Made by a program: the position numbers and the translations under genes. From Methylovulum miyakonense HT12 (GTDB lineage Bacteria; Pseudomonadota; Gammaproteobacteria; Methylococcales; Methylomonadaceae): a stretch of 64,000 nucleotides of DNA. Below, piece by piece: positions 10,213 to 19,451 of this stretch. The stretch lies in NCBI RefSeq assembly GCF_000384075.1, contig NZ_KB913025.1:2185551-2249550 (forward strand). Direction: 5' to 3'. Under the pieces are notes generated by a model. It had not been told where the DNA came from, did no database searches, and worked only from the letters and a program-made list of their open reading frames with translations. The stretch's first letter is position 1, and the number at the start of each line of letters is the position of its first letter.

Positions 10213-11074
10213 TGGCTTGCTGTGGTCGACGAGATGGCCCGCTCCGGCAAAATTAAATTTAATGTTGCGCATTGTCGGGCAAAGGCCCGATGGGTACCAC
10301 TTATTGCAAACCGTGTTCCAGTTTGTCGAATTATGTGATTGGATCACTTTTCACCCCGACGCCAGCGGCCGGGTCAGCCTAAAAAATACCCTGCCGGATG
10401 TTGCCGAGTCCGAAGATTTGACAGTTAGGGCCGCCCGGTTGTTGAAAGCTACGACGGGTTGTCAGGAGGGCGTTTGCATTGATGTGGAAAAAAACCTTCC
10501 TATGGGCGGTGGCTTAGGCGGCGGCAGTTCGGATGCGGCGACGGTGTTGGTGGTGCTCAATAAATTATGGGATTTGCAGTTATCGCCCGGAAAGCTTATG
10601 GAATTGGGCTTGTCATTGGGTGCGGATGTGCCCGTGTTCGTATTCGGTCACGCGGCTTGGGCGGAAGGGGTTGGCGAGGAAATTCAACCAATTACCGTAC
10701 CGGAACGCTGGGTTGTGATAATCAAACCAGATTGCCATGTGAATACCAAAGAAATTTTTTCTGCCAAAGAATTGACACGGGATAGCAAATCAATCAAAAT
10801 ATCTGACTTTACAGCAGGTCACCATCAAAATGATTGCCTTGATGTGGTTTGCCAACGTTATCCATCTGTTAAAAATGCTTTAGTTGATTTGTCTGAATTT
10901 TCAGATGCAAAATTAACTGGAACTGGGGCTTGTGTTTTTGCACAGTTTGATTCAGAAATAAAAGCAGTCGGCGCGTACCAGTCGCTTAAAACTAAGTGGC
11001 GGGTGTACGTTACGAAATGCGTCAATGAATCGCCTCTGTTTTCTATAATGAAACTAGGTGGTTCGCTATCTTGA
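10202..11074 (+). CDS. ispE: 4-diphosphocytidyl-2-C-methyl-D-erythritol kinase
   Basis: IspE phosphorylates CDP-methylerythritol at the 2-hydroxyl using ATP in the MEP isoprenoid pathway. The GHMP-kinase glycine-rich loop is PMGGGLGGGSSDAATVL (about 101-117), preceded by the substrate motif PAPAKLNLMLRIVGQRPDGYH near 15-34, and the C-terminal TGTGACVFAQF motif is present. Length 290 is normal. It starts inside the end of lolB and its TGA lies five bases before the tRNA-Gln gene. Confidence 0.96.
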   Translation: MDNNGLLWSTRWPAPAKLNLMLRIVGQRPDGYHLLQTVFQFVELCDWITFHPDASGRVSLKNTLPDVAESEDLTVRAARLLKATTGCQEGVCIDVEKNLPMGGGLGGGSSDAATVLVVLNKLWDLQLSPGKLMELGLSLGADVPVFVFGHAAWAEGVGEEIQPITVPERWVVIIKPDCHVNTKEIFSAKELTRDSKSIKISDFTAGHHQNDCLDVVCQRYPSVKNALVDLSEFSDAKLTGTGACVFAQFDSEIKAVGAYQSLKTKWRVYVTKCVNESPLFSIMKLGGSLS

Positions 11075-11078
11075 TTAT

Positions 11079-11153
11079 TGGGTCGTCGCCAAGCGGTAAG
11101 GCACGGGGTTTTGATCTCCGCATACCAAGGTTCGAATCCTTGCGACCCAGCCA
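11079..11153 (+). tRNA. tRNA-Gln (anticodon TTG)
   Basis: A 75-base cloverleaf reads from TGGGTCG to CGACCCA with discriminator G and an encoded CCA. The anticodon loop TTTTGAT sits on a CGGGG/CTCCG stem and gives anticodon TTG, reading CAA (and CAG by wobble). The T arm contains GGTTCGAATCC. Placement between ispE and prs is classic for gammaproteobacteria. Confidence 0.97.
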
Positions 11154-11193
11154 TTTATATCCATTTAAGTTAAATTCGTGTGGGAGAGCTTGA

Positions 11194-12147
11194 ATGAATG
11201 ACACCTCGTTGATGGTGTTTTCTGGAAATGCTAACTTGGCCTTGTCCGAAGGTATTGTTAAAAAGTTGAACATGCGCTTAGGGATGGCGGCAGTCGGCAG
11301 GTTTAGTGATGGGGAGATTGCGGTGGAGATTGAAGAAAACGTCCGTGGTAAGGATGTTTTCGTAATCCAGCCTACCTGCTCACCAACCAATGAGAATTTA
11401 ATGGAATTACTGGTGATGATCGACGCCCTTAAACGGGCATCAGCATCACGAATTACCGCTGTGATGCCTTACTATGGGTATTCCCGGCAAGATAGGCGGT
11501 CACGTTCGGCACGGGTGCCCATCAGTGCCAAGCTGGTTGCTAAAATGATCGAGCAAGCAGGGGCAAGCCGTCTATTGACGGTTGATTTGCATGCCGATCA
11601 AATACAAGGTTTTTTTGATATACCTGTTGATAACGTCTACGCCTCCCCGATACTGTTGGGGGACATTTGGCGGCAGCAGTATAAGGATTTGATAGTCGTT
11701 TCACCGGACGTCGGTGGTGTTGTTAGGGCCAGGGCGCTTGCAAAACGCTTGAACGATGCCGACTTGGCCATCATTGATAAACGCAGGTTAAAGGCCAATG
11801 TCGCGGAAGTCATGCATATCATCGGTGATGTCGATGGGCGCACTTGCATCCTGATTGATGATATTGTCGATACTGCCGGCACTTTATGCCACGCAGCGGC
11901 GGCACTAAAGAAGCATGGGGCCGTTAGGGTTTTGGCTTACTGTACGCACGCGGTGTTGTCTGGCTCGGCTATGAAAAATTTGACTGGCTCCTCTTTGGAT
12001 GAGCTGGTAGTTACCGATACGATACCGCTGAATCAAGAGGCGATTGATTGTGGCAAAATAAGGCAACTAAGTGTTGCCGAGATGTTGGCCGAAACGATAA
12101 GGCGTATAGCCGTAGGTGAATCAGTTAGTTCGCTGTATGTGGATTAA
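11194..12147 (+). CDS. prs: Ribose-phosphate pyrophosphokinase
   Basis: Prs makes PRPP from ribose 5-phosphate and ATP, feeding purine, pyrimidine, histidine, tryptophan and NAD synthesis. The 317-residue protein shows the ATP flexible-loop region (YSRQDRRSR), the family signature [12 protein letters not shown] and the PRPP-binding loop [13 protein letters not shown] near residue 215. The ATG at 11194 begins [15 protein letters not shown], the normal start. Confidence 0.97.
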   Translation: MNDTSLMVFSGNANLALSEGIVKKLNMRLGMAAVGRFSDGEIAVEIEENVRGKDVFVIQPTCSPTNENLMELLVMIDALKRASASRITAVMPYYGYSRQDRRSRSARVPISAKLVAKMIEQAGASRLLTVDLHADQIQGFFDIPVDNVYASPILLGDIWRQQYKDLIVVSPDVGGVVRARALAKRLNDADLAIIDKRRLKANVAEVMHIIGDVDGRTCILIDDIVDTAGTLCHAAAALKKHGAVRVLAYCTHAVLSGSAMKNLTGSSLDELVVTDTIPLNQEAIDCGKIRQLSVAEMLAETIRRIAVGESVSSLYVD

Positions 12148-12188
12148 AAGTTTAATAAAAGCACTTTGAGTGCGGGGTTGAAAAGAGA

Positions 12189-12773
12189 ATGTCTAACGTA
12201 TTTGAGTTTGTAGCCGAAAGTCGTGCCGATTCTGGAAAGAGTGCGGCCAGACGTTCACGTCGTCAAGGTAATGTGCCTGCGGTAATTTATGGAGGCCATA
12301 GCGGCCCTCAAATGCTGGTGTTGAACCACAATGAAGTCATCAAACATCTTGAGCATGAAGCCGTGTATTCGCATGTGCTTGATGTGACTGTTGATGGTAG
12401 GACCGAAAAAGCGATCCTTAAAGGTGTCCAGCGCAACCCCGCTAAATTTCAAGTCTTGCATTTGGATTTTTTGCGCGTTGATATGTCTGAAGCCGTTAAA
12501 GTCCATGTGCCATTGCACTTTACCCACGAAGCGACTTCTGTCGGTGGTAAAAAAGGTGGCGTCGCTGCCCATTCAATGGTGGATGTGGAAGTTTCTTGCT
12601 TGCCTTCGGCTTTGCCAGAATTTATCGAAGTGGACTTAACCAACTTGGATATTGGCGGATCACTACATTTGTCTGATTTGGTTCTGCCTAACGGTGTCGA
12701 AGTCGTTGCTTTGGCTCAAGGTGAAGACCATAATTTGCCTGTCGTTTCCATGATGGCTTCAAAAACGAACTGA
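12189..12773 (+). CDS. rplY: Large ribosomal subunit protein bL25 (long CTC form)
   Basis: bL25 binds 5S rRNA. At 194 residues this is the long CTC-type with the N-terminal 5S-binding domain (about 1-90) followed by the C-terminal beta domain. Recognisable segments are GKSAARRSRRQGNVPAVIYG and FQVLHLDFLRVD. It lies between prs and pth as in most gammaproteobacteria. Confidence 0.95.
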   Translation: MSNVFEFVAESRADSGKSAARRSRRQGNVPAVIYGGHSGPQMLVLNHNEVIKHLEHEAVYSHVLDVTVDGRTEKAILKGVQRNPAKFQVLHLDFLRVDMSEAVKVHVPLHFTHEATSVGGKKGGVAAHSMVDVEVSCLPSALPEFIEVDLTNLDIGGSLHLSDLVLPNGVEVVALAQGEDHNLPVVSMMASKTN

Positions 12774-12808
12774 TTGGTTTTAAGCCTTTGGGATGATCAA
12801 ACCTTATC

Positions 12809-13375
12809 ATGATTAAATTGATTGTCGGTTTAGGTAATCCTGGACGTCAGTACGAAAAAACCCGGCACAATGCCGGGTTTTTGTTTTTAGACACTTTGCT
12901 TGCCGATTATGGCGGATCTTGGCAATTCGAGGGCAAATTCCAGGGACATTTGGTGGAGTGCGCCATTGCTTACCATAAACTTTTGTTATTAAAACCCGAA
13001 ACTTTTATGAACCGTAGCGGACAAGCCGTCGGCAAAGTTGCCCGTTATTACAAAATTCAGCCCGAAGAAATTTTGGTCGTCCACGATGAACTGGATTTTG
13101 ACGCGGGTGTGGTCAAACTCAAAAAAGGCGGTGGCCATGCAGGCCACAACGGCTTGCGTGATATTATCGCCCACCTTGGCAGCAACGATTTTTACCGTCT
13201 CCGCATTGGCATAGGCCGCCCGGCTGCGGGCAAAGTGGTTGCCGATTATGTCCTGTCAGAACCTTCCAAAGCCGATTGGCTGTTATTGGAAGGCGGTTTT
13301 GGGTTGGCGAAACCTTATATCGGGCCAATCGTCAGTGGCCAAACCGAGGCAGCGATGAACAAGCTCAACACCTAA
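12809..13375 (+). CDS. pth: Peptidyl-tRNA hydrolase
   Basis: Pth cleaves peptidyl-tRNAs released by stalled ribosomes, recycling tRNA. The 188-residue protein begins MIKLIVGLGNPGRQYEKTRH with catalytic H20 and has the conserved FMNRSG, HDELD and GGHAGHNGLRD motifs. It begins 35 bases after rplY. Confidence 0.97.
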   Translation: MIKLIVGLGNPGRQYEKTRHNAGFLFLDTLLADYGGSWQFEGKFQGHLVECAIAYHKLLLLKPETFMNRSGQAVGKVARYYKIQPEEILVVHDELDFDAGVVKLKKGGGHAGHNGLRDIIAHLGSNDFYRLRIGIGRPAAGKVVADYVLSEPSKADWLLLEGGFGLAKPYIGPIVSGQTEAAMNKLNT

Positions 13376-13542
13376 GCCATACCTGTTAATTTCAAATCCC
13401 CCTCTGTTTACCTTAATCCCCGAGTACAACTGGCCACAGGGCAAATATTGCCAGGCACGGCCAGCTTGAAATACCCTATAATTGCGCTGACAAATAACCC
13501 TCCACAGCAAGGCAGTTTTGCCGTAAATACAAAGGTAGCACC

Positions 13543-13944
13543 ATGACGAAAGAAATTATCCAGACCGATAAAGCCCCGCAAGCCATAGGCACTTATTCAC
13601 AAGCCGTCAAAGTTGATCATACCGTTTACCTTTCAGGACAAATCCCCTTAATTCCGGAAACCATGACCTTGGTCGAAGGCGGCATTGCCGCGCAGATCAC
13701 CCGTGTATTTGATAATTTGAAAGCGGTTGCCGAAGCGGCGGGCGGCGACTTTTCCCATGTCGTCAAGTTGAACGTGTTCCTGACTGATTTGGCGAATTTT
13801 CCGGTGGTCAATGAAATTATGGGGCAATATTTTGAACAGCCTTATCCGGCGCGCGCGGCGATAGGCGTGGCTTCCTTGCCTAAAGGCGCTGAAGTGGAAA
13901 TGGATGCGGTCATGCACTTGCCTACCCAAGAATATCCGTTGTAA
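13543..13944 (+). CDS. ridA: RidA-family reactive imine/enamine deaminase
   Basis: RidA proteins hydrolyse 2-aminoacrylate and related reactive intermediates from PLP enzymes. At 133 residues with [13 protein letters not shown] near the start, [16 protein letters not shown], and the C-terminal [22 protein letters not shown] containing the catalytic arginine, this is a full-length member. It has its own gap of 167 bases upstream and lies before recG. Confidence 0.93.
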   Translation: MTKEIIQTDKAPQAIGTYSQAVKVDHTVYLSGQIPLIPETMTLVEGGIAAQITRVFDNLKAVAEAAGGDFSHVVKLNVFLTDLANFPVVNEIMGQYFEQPYPARAAIGVASLPKGAEVEMDAVMHLPTQEYPL

Positions 13945-13956
13945 GCATCAGCTAAC

Positions 13957-14029
13957 AGGTTGGGCTGAACGAAGGGATGCCCATTGTTTTAACGTAATTG
14001 ATGGGCTTCCTGTCGTCAGCCCATCCTAC
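13957..14029. repeat. GTAGG-ended palindromic element B
   Basis: Begins CAGGTTGGGCTGAACGAAGG and ends GTCAGCCCATCCTAC, with inner ATGCCCAT / ATGGGCTTCC arms. It is a diverged copy of the hairpins at 54601-54678 and 55991-56062. It sits between ridA and recG. Confidence 0.7.
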
Positions 14030-14111
14030 CATTCTAAATGTCGGCAATTCATATTTCTTGTGAATAGGCACCATCTCGTCCAGGAAGGGTAAACGCTTGG
14101 GATACGATTGC

Positions 14112-16193
14112 ATGAACCTTCTGAAACAACCCGTCATCAACCTCAACGGTATTGGTGCGCAAACCGCCAACCGCTTGGGAAAGCTAGGCCTGCGTACCGT
14201 CCAAGATTTGTTGTTCCACCTGCCGCACCGTTACGAAGACCGTACCCGCGTCAGCCCCATCGGTATGTTGACGGCGGGGATGACCGCACTGGTGTGCGGT
14301 CAAGTGGATTTTATAGATGTCCTGCCCAGAGGCCGCAAAAGCCTGGTCTGTAAGATCAGCGACGGCACTGGCGCGGTGATGTTGCGGTTTTTTCATTTCA
14401 CAGCCAACCAGCACACTATTTTCAAACCTGGCACTTGGGTGTGCGTGTTCGCCGAAACCCGCTTGGGCATGGCGGGATTGGAAATGGTGCATCCTGATTA
14501 CACCGTCATCAGCGGGCCTGATGCGGCGGTGACCGACGCCCGCTTGACCCCGGTCTATCCGCTCACCGAAGGCCTAAGCCAAAATGTCATCCGCAAGGCC
14601 ATCAAACAAGCCTTGCAAGTTTGCGGGCAGCATCCCCAATTGTTGGCCGATTGCCTTCCCGCCAGTATGTTGCAAGATTTTGGTTACCCCTCTTTGGCGG
14701 AAGCGATACAAACCCTACATGCCCCTGATGAAACGGTCACGGTCGAAGCTTTGCAGGATGGCAGCGTCCCGGCCTTAAAACGCTTGGCGTTTGAAGAATT
14801 GCTTGCGCACCATTTGCGCTTGTCATCCTTAAAACGCCAAGCCAGCGTCTGGCAAGCCCCCATTTTTCAAGAAGACGCGCCAACCGCCACGCATTTCTTG
14901 CGCTCCTTGCCATTCGCGTTGACAGGTGCGCAGCAACGGGTGATTGCCGAAATTGTCGCCGATTGCAAACAAAACAAGCCGATGATGCGCTTGGTGCAAG
15001 GCGACGTCGGTTCCGGCAAGACCATCGTCGCCGCCTATACGGCCTTGTTGGCGATGACGGCGGGTTACCAGGTCGCTCTGATGGCGCCGACGGAGTTATT
15101 GGCGGAACAGCATTTACGCAATTTCAGCGTGTGGTTTGCAGGGTTTGATGTGCAAGTCAGTTTCTTAAGCGGACAAAGCAAAGGCCGCATCCGACAAGCG
15201 GTGTTGCAAGGTTTGGCGGATGGCACGGTCAACTTGGTGATCGGCACCCACGCCTTATTCCAAGAAGCCGTACAGTTCCATAACCTTGGGCTGGTTATCA
15301 TAGATGAACAGCACCGCTTTGGTGTCCACCAACGCTTGGCCTTGCGTGAAAAGAACCAACAAGCGGGGATGCGCCCGCACCAATTGGTGATGACCGCCAC
15401 GCCCATTCCGCGCACTTTGGCGATGTTGCAATACGCCGACTTGGACGTGTCCGTCATTGACGAATTGCCGCCCGGACGGCAGCCCATTGTCACCCGTGTC
15501 ATCCCATCCGAACGCCGTGCCGAAGTGGTGGCGAGGATCAACGAATGGGTGGGCAAACGCCGCCAAGCCTATTGGGTGTGCACCTTGATTGAAGAATCCG
15601 AAACCCTGCAATGCCAAGCCGCCGAACAGACCGCCGAAGTGCTGGCGCAAGCCTTGCCCGGAGTGCGCGTCGGGCTGGTGCATGGGCGCATGAAAAGCAG
15701 CGAAAAAGACGCGGTGATGCAAGCCTTCAAGCAGCACCAGTTGGATTTGTTGGTCGCCACGACCGTCATTGAAGTCGGCGTGGACGTGCCCAATGCGGGG
15801 CTGATGATTATCGAAAACCCCGAACGTTTAGGGTTGTCGCAACTGCACCAATTGCGCGGCAGGGTCGGGCGCGGCAAAGATGATAGCTATTGCTTGCTGA
15901 TGTACCAATCGCCCTTATCAGAAACCGCGCGGCAGCGGCTGGGGATTTTGCGTGACAGCAACGACGGTTTTGTCATCGCCGAAAAAGACCTGCAATTACG
16001 CGGCCCCGGCGAAGTCATGGGGACGCGGCAAACGGGCGCGATGCAGTTTAAGGTTGCCGACTTGCGGCGCGATGCCGATTTGATCGCCGCGATTGCTAAC
16101 GTCAGTGAGCAATTATTTACCGAAACACCCGACGCGGTACCACGGCTGTGTGACCGTTGGTTGGGTACAGAAACGCTTTACGCCGAGGTTTAA
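14112..16193 (+). CDS. recG: ATP-dependent DNA helicase RecG
   Basis: RecG reverses stalled replication forks and branch-migrates Holliday junctions. The 693-residue protein has the N-terminal wedge/OB domain (about 50-150), Walker A GDVGSGKT, Walker B variant DEQHRFG, motif III MTATPIPRTLA and C-terminal helicase motifs (GRVGRGKDDSYCLL) plus the TRG region near the end. I use the ATG at 14112 (MNLLKQPVINLNGIG), not the TTG at 14097. It ends two bases before the ubiC start. Confidence 0.97.
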   Translation: MNLLKQPVINLNGIGAQTANRLGKLGLRTVQDLLFHLPHRYEDRTRVSPIGMLTAGMTALVCGQVDFIDVLPRGRKSLVCKISDGTGAVMLRFFHFTANQHTIFKPGTWVCVFAETRLGMAGLEMVHPDYTVISGPDAAVTDARLTPVYPLTEGLSQNVIRKAIKQALQVCGQHPQLLADCLPASMLQDFGYPSLAEAIQTLHAPDETVTVEALQDGSVPALKRLAFEELLAHHLRLSSLKRQASVWQAPIFQEDAPTATHFLRSLPFALTGAQQRVIAEIVADCKQNKPMMRLVQGDVGSGKTIVAAYTALLAMTAGYQVALMAPTELLAEQHLRNFSVWFAGFDVQVSFLSGQSKGRIRQAVLQGLADGTVNLVIGTHALFQEAVQFHNLGLVIIDEQHRFGVHQRLALREKNQQAGMRPHQLVMTATPIPRTLAMLQYADLDVSVIDELPPGRQPIVTRVIPSERRAEVVARINEWVGKRRQAYWVCTLIEESETLQCQAAEQTAEVLAQALPGVRVGLVHGRMKSSEKDAVMQAFKQHQLDLLVATTVIEVGVDVPNAGLMIIENPERLGLSQLHQLRGRVGRGKDDSYCLLMYQSPLSETARQRLGILRDSNDGFVIAEKDLQLRGPGEVMGTRQTGAMQFKVADLRRDADLIAAIANVSEQLFTETPDAVPRLCDRWLGTETLYAEV

Positions 16194-16195
16194 GC

Positions 16196-16756
16196 TTGAC
16201 CATCAGAAGCCAGTTATTCCCCCGTGAACCGCAATGGCGGGAAAACCGGCGCGGAACCCGCCGCCAATTGCCGGATGCCGTGCAATCCTGGACTTACGAA
16301 ACCGGATCATTGACGCAACGCCTACGCCGCGCTTACGGCGGCGCAGTGAAAGTCAGTGTGCTTTGGCAACGTTGGCAGACACCGTTCCGCACCGAACAAC
16401 AGCGCTTGCAACTTCCTTTGCACGTCCATGCGCTAGTGCGCGAAGTCCTGCTCCACGCCGACGGCAAACCGCTGATCCTTGCCAGAACCGTGATTCCCGC
16501 TGGCACGGTCACTTTCGCCCATAGCAATCTGGCAAAACTAGGCACACGCCCGCTAGGCGAGGTGATTTTTGCGTATCCGAAACTGGCGCGTTTGCAGTTG
16601 GATATAAGCTTGATAAACCCTGAAGGTTGGACACCCGCCACGCGTGGGCTAGCCAAGATAAGCCAGCCTGTGTGGGGGCGGCGGACGGTGTATGGGCTAC
16701 AGCACCAGCACCTGTTGGTGAGCGAGTTTTTCTTGGCGGATAGTCTGGGGATTTGA
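16196..16756 (+). CDS. ubiC: Chorismate pyruvate-lyase
   Basis: UbiC converts chorismate to 4-hydroxybenzoate and pyruvate, the entry to ubiquinone synthesis. The 186-residue protein shows ILARTVIP, the LGTRPLGEVIF segment with active-site residues, and the C-terminal WGRRTVYGLQHQHLLVSEFFL. I start at the TTG at 16196, two bases after recG's stop; longer reading frames into recG are not supported. No ubiA follows. Confidence 0.88.
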   Translation: MTIRSQLFPREPQWRENRRGTRRQLPDAVQSWTYETGSLTQRLRRAYGGAVKVSVLWQRWQTPFRTEQQRLQLPLHVHALVREVLLHADGKPLILARTVIPAGTVTFAHSNLAKLGTRPLGEVIFAYPKLARLQLDISLINPEGWTPATRGLAKISQPVWGRRTVYGLQHQHLLVSEFFLADSLGI

Positions 16757-16864
16757 TGCGCATGAACTTGGCGGACTAAAAGATAGCCTCCCGTTTCCCC
16801 GCCTTGACAGGCATTGTCAACCTCAATTGGTTTTTGGAAAACCCCAACCATGTCACCCAGTCAG

Positions 16865-16936
16865 GTAGGGTGGGCAATGCTGTTCTGCCCACCGATTATT
16901 CGGCAAATGGTGGGCAAAAAGCGTTGCCCACCCTAC
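16865..16936. repeat. GTAGG-ended palindromic element C
   Basis: Starts GTAGGGTGGGCAATGC and ends GTTGCCCACCCTAC, with inner CTGCCCACC / GGTGGGCA arms. It overlaps the 3' end of the minus-strand small gene and supplies that gene's stop codon. Confidence 0.75.
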
Positions 16937-17265
16937 ACGGCTGCCATAGAAAATAAAATGCCCGAATTATTGTCTTTGCAAAAATTGGGTATAGTTTCAG
17001 ACATTATTAAATATGGATACAAGCCATAACAGTGGATCACTAAAAATTGGCGAAGAAAACTACTGACAGATTGGTCATTGGATTGGCTAATTTCTTCTAA
17101 TGCACTTTTGGCTGGTTCAGGTAGCCAGAATTTTAAGGCGGCATCGTGATTGGACAAATCCGAGAAATTACCTATATTTTTACTTAATTGTTCCAAAGAC
17201 TTAGGGCGACTACGTTTTTCTTCAATCAACTGGGTGGTTTTGCGTTTGCGTAAAAAAGACCACAT
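16933..17265 (-). CDS. Small ribbon-helix-helix-like protein with altered C-terminus
   Basis: A 110-residue protein not matched to a named family. Residues about 42-76 (LKFWLPEPAKSALEEISQ then SVSSFLRQFLV) look like a beta strand followed by two helices, as in CopG/Arc-type ribbon-helix-helix DNA-binding domains. The N-terminus (MWSFLRKRKTTQ) is strongly basic. Its stop codon is the TAG made by the terminal GTAGG of element C, so the last residues may not be the original ones. It could be an antitoxin-like or orphan regulator; no toxin partner is adjacent. Confidence 0.5.
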   Translation of the reverse strand: MWSFLRKRKTTQLIEEKRSRPKSLEQLSKNIGNFSDLSNHDAALKFWLPEPAKSALEEISQSNDQSVSSFLRQFLVIHCYGLYPYLIMSETIPNFCKDNNSGILFSMAAV

Positions 17266-17421
17266 ATTTAATTTCCTACAGCTTTTAAAAAGCCAGCATT
17301 GATTTCGGATAAACAGGGTTTTCTGGCTTTGAAAAATTGTATGGAGTTTTGCATAGTTCGGTTTCCGTATTCCTCAAATTCTATGCAGGCTTCTTTTTTT
17401 CAACAACACCCGCCCCCAGTT

Positions 17422-17506
17422 CGTTGGGTTAGCGATAGCGTAACCCAACGCATCACATCACATCACATCATTTGTTATTGGGGTTCGTTTCCTCACCCCA
17501 ACCTAC
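17422..17506. repeat. GTAGG-ended palindromic element D with CACAT repeats
   Basis: Contains the inverted repeat GTTGGGTTA-gcgatagcg-TAACCCAAC, three tandem CACAT units and an end reading CCCCAACCTAC, the complement of GTAGGTTGGGG. It lies just past the ArsM-like gene; a 20-base diverged copy of that gene's 3' end (about 17401-17420) sits on its far side. Confidence 0.6.
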
Positions 17507-17526
17507 CGGCTATAGCTTTTCATTGT

Positions 17527-18648
17527 TCAGCAACACCCACCCCCAGGGCTACATTTGTCCTCATGCACACCGCCTTTGGTTTCAGCCACGGCGCGTAAGG
17601 TTCCGGTGGCGCAGTCCCAGGGTTTGCCGGCTTGCTCTTGGGCGGGGGCGATGCCGATGAAGTCGTCGCCGTAAGCATCGCCCGTCAGCAATTGGTAGTT
17701 GCGCTCACACACCGCCATGCGTTGCCCACGGTAATAGACATGGCCTTCATCATCATACACTTCCGAATACGGGCCGCGGTAAATCACGGCGTGGCCTTTG
17801 TCGGTGCAGGTATTTCCTGCGGGTTTGACGGCGGTGATGGTGACGGCGCGGAATTCTATGCCTTCGACCACTTGCCACGCTTGGTTTTCCCATTTGTCGT
17901 AGCTGATGGCGATAAATCCGGCCTTGATGAAAGCCTCCAAAAATTCATGCTCCTGCAACGCGCCGGAGACGCAGCCGCTCCAGAGATGCGGGTCTTGTTT
18001 CAGATGTCCGGGCACAGTTTCGTCGCTGACAATATCCGAAATCGCCACCCGTCCGCCGGGTTTGACGACGCGGAAAATCTCGCGGATGAGCTGCTCTTTG
18101 TCACTGTCATGCACCAGGTTCAACACGCAGTTGGACACGACCAAATCCACGGAATTGTCCTTGATTAAAGGCGCCGTTGCCCGCTGTTGTTCTTGCCAAG
18201 CGCGTAAGGCGAGCATGTCTTCGGCATTTTTCACCGGATGTTCTGCCAGATACGCATTGACCGCCGCCCAATCCAAGGCCAAGTCCTGAATCTGGCCTTT
18301 GACGAATTCGACACGGTCTTCGCCCAATTTTTCCGCCATTTCACCTTGGTATTTGCGTGCCAAGGCCAGCATGTCGTCGTTCATGTCGACACCGATCACC
18401 TTGCCGCCCGCACCGACCAATTGCGCCGCCATATAGCAGATTTTGCCGGAACCGGAACCTAAATCTAGCACCACGTCACCCGCTTTGACATAACGCGACG
18501 GGTCGCCGCAACCGTAATCTTTGGCTATGATTTCTTGCGGCAGCAGGGCGAGCAAGGCGCGGTCATAATCGACCGGACAGCATAATTCGGTTTGGACGCT
18601 GTGTGCGCCTGCCGAATAACGTTCTAAGACGCTGGTTTCTATGGTCAT
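17527..18648 (-). CDS. ArsM-like SAM-dependent methyltransferase with Cys-rich tail
   Basis: The 373-residue protein has the Rossmann SAM motif LDLGSGSGK (61-69) and the cysteine pattern of arsenite methyltransferases: C23/C24, C47 in YGCGDP, C174 in SNCVLNL and C226 in SGCVSGAL. In characterised ArsM, cysteines equivalent to C174 and C226 bind As(III), so the arsenite-binding set appears complete. An insertion of about 35 residues lies at 125-160, and the C-terminal 90 residues form an extra domain ending C366-SPGGG-C372-C373, a likely metal site. No arsR, arsB or arsC lies nearby. It could methylate As(III) or another soft metal(loid); C-terminal domain function is unknown. Confidence 0.75.
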   Translation of the reverse strand: MTIETSVLERYSAGAHSVQTELCCPVDYDRALLALLPQEIIAKDYGCGDPSRYVKAGDVVLDLGSGSGKICYMAAQLVGAGGKVIGVDMNDDMLALARKYQGEMAEKLGEDRVEFVKGQIQDLALDWAAVNAYLAEHPVKNAEDMLALRAWQEQQRATAPLIKDNSVDLVVSNCVLNLVHDSDKEQLIREIFRVVKPGGRVAISDIVSDETVPGHLKQDPHLWSGCVSGALQEHEFLEAFIKAGFIAISYDKWENQAWQVVEGIEFRAVTITAVKPAGNTCTDKGHAVIYRGPYSEVYDDEGHVYYRGQRMAVCERNYQLLTGDAYGDDFIGIAPAQEQAGKPWDCATGTLRAVAETKGGVHEDKCSPGGGCC

Positions 18649-18674
18649 AGTTTTTTCCTTGTAGGGTGGACGCG

Positions 18675-19451
18675 TCAGTCTTTAAAAACCGCCGCGTCAA
18701 GATGTTTGCTGGAACTCAAACCCTTGAGCTTATTTTTATCCTTAATACCCGAAAAGCGTGTGCCTGCCAAATCCGCCCCGGCGAAATTGGTGTCTTCCAA
18801 TAGGCTGTCTGACAAATCCGCACCTGACAAATCGGCGTTGCTTAAATCCGCGCCAGACAAATCAACGCCCGACAAAATCGCGTTTTTCACCGTCGCGCCG
18901 TTTAAATTGGCATAACGCATCAACGCGCGGTTGAGGTTGGCGGCCGTCAAATCCGCCCCCGTCAAATTGACGTTGTTCAGGCTCACGCGCATCAGGCCCA
19001 TCGGCTGGTTTTGCATGTCCACGCCCCAATTGGCGTGGCTTAGGTTGGCGTAACTGAGGTTGGCGCGATCCAGGTTGGCGATGAAACGGCTGCCGCTGAG
19101 GTTGGCGTGGCTCAAATCGGCGCTGCCCATGTGGACACCGAACACGCTGGTGTTGGCGAGGTTTGCGCCTGAAAGGTTGATTTTAGACATGACGCTTAAA
19201 TCCAGATTCAGGCCGGACAAGTCGCTGTTGCTGAAATTGGCGCGGCGCAAATCCGCGCCCCATAAATCGGCTTGGGTAAAGTCCAGCCGGGACAAATCCA
19301 CATCCGTCAAATCTTTGCGGCGCAAATCGGCGGGGTGCTGTTTGGTGGCGTTGGCCAGCCGCTGTTCAACTTCGGCGCGGGTCAAATCGGCGGCTGAAAC
19401 AGGCAGGGCGGTTAGCACGGCGAGTAATAGCCAAAAAGGGCGAGTCTTCAT
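18675..19451 (-). CDS. Exported pentapeptide-repeat protein
   Basis: The 258-residue protein begins with a signal peptide (MKTRPFWLLLAVLTALPVSA) and continues with about 30 A(D/N)LXX pentapeptide units (for example ADLRRANFSNSDLSGLNLD), which fold as a right-handed quadrilateral beta helix. The ATG at 19451 puts the signal peptide first; an upstream extension to 19529 has no support. Export is inferred. The function of periplasmic pentapeptide proteins is mostly unknown. It lies 26 bases upstream of the ArsM-like gene on the same strand, so they may be cotranscribed. Confidence 0.85.
   Translation of the reverse strand: MKTRPFWLLLAVLTALPVSAADLTRAEVEQRLANATKQHPADLRRKDLTDVDLSRLDFTQADLWGADLRRANFSNSDLSGLNLDLSVMSKINLSGANLANTSVFGVHMGSADLSHANLSGSRFIANLDRANLSYANLSHANWGVDMQNQPMGLMRVSLNNVNLTGADLTAANLNRALMRYANLNGATVKNAILSGVDLSGADLSNADLSGADLSDSLLEDTNFAGADLAGTRFSGIKDKNKLKGLSSSKHLDAAVFKD

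Noticed and set aside
17299-17598. 99-residue plus-strand frame downstream of the small RHH-like gene
   Set aside because: It runs through element D and antisense to the ArsM-like gene.
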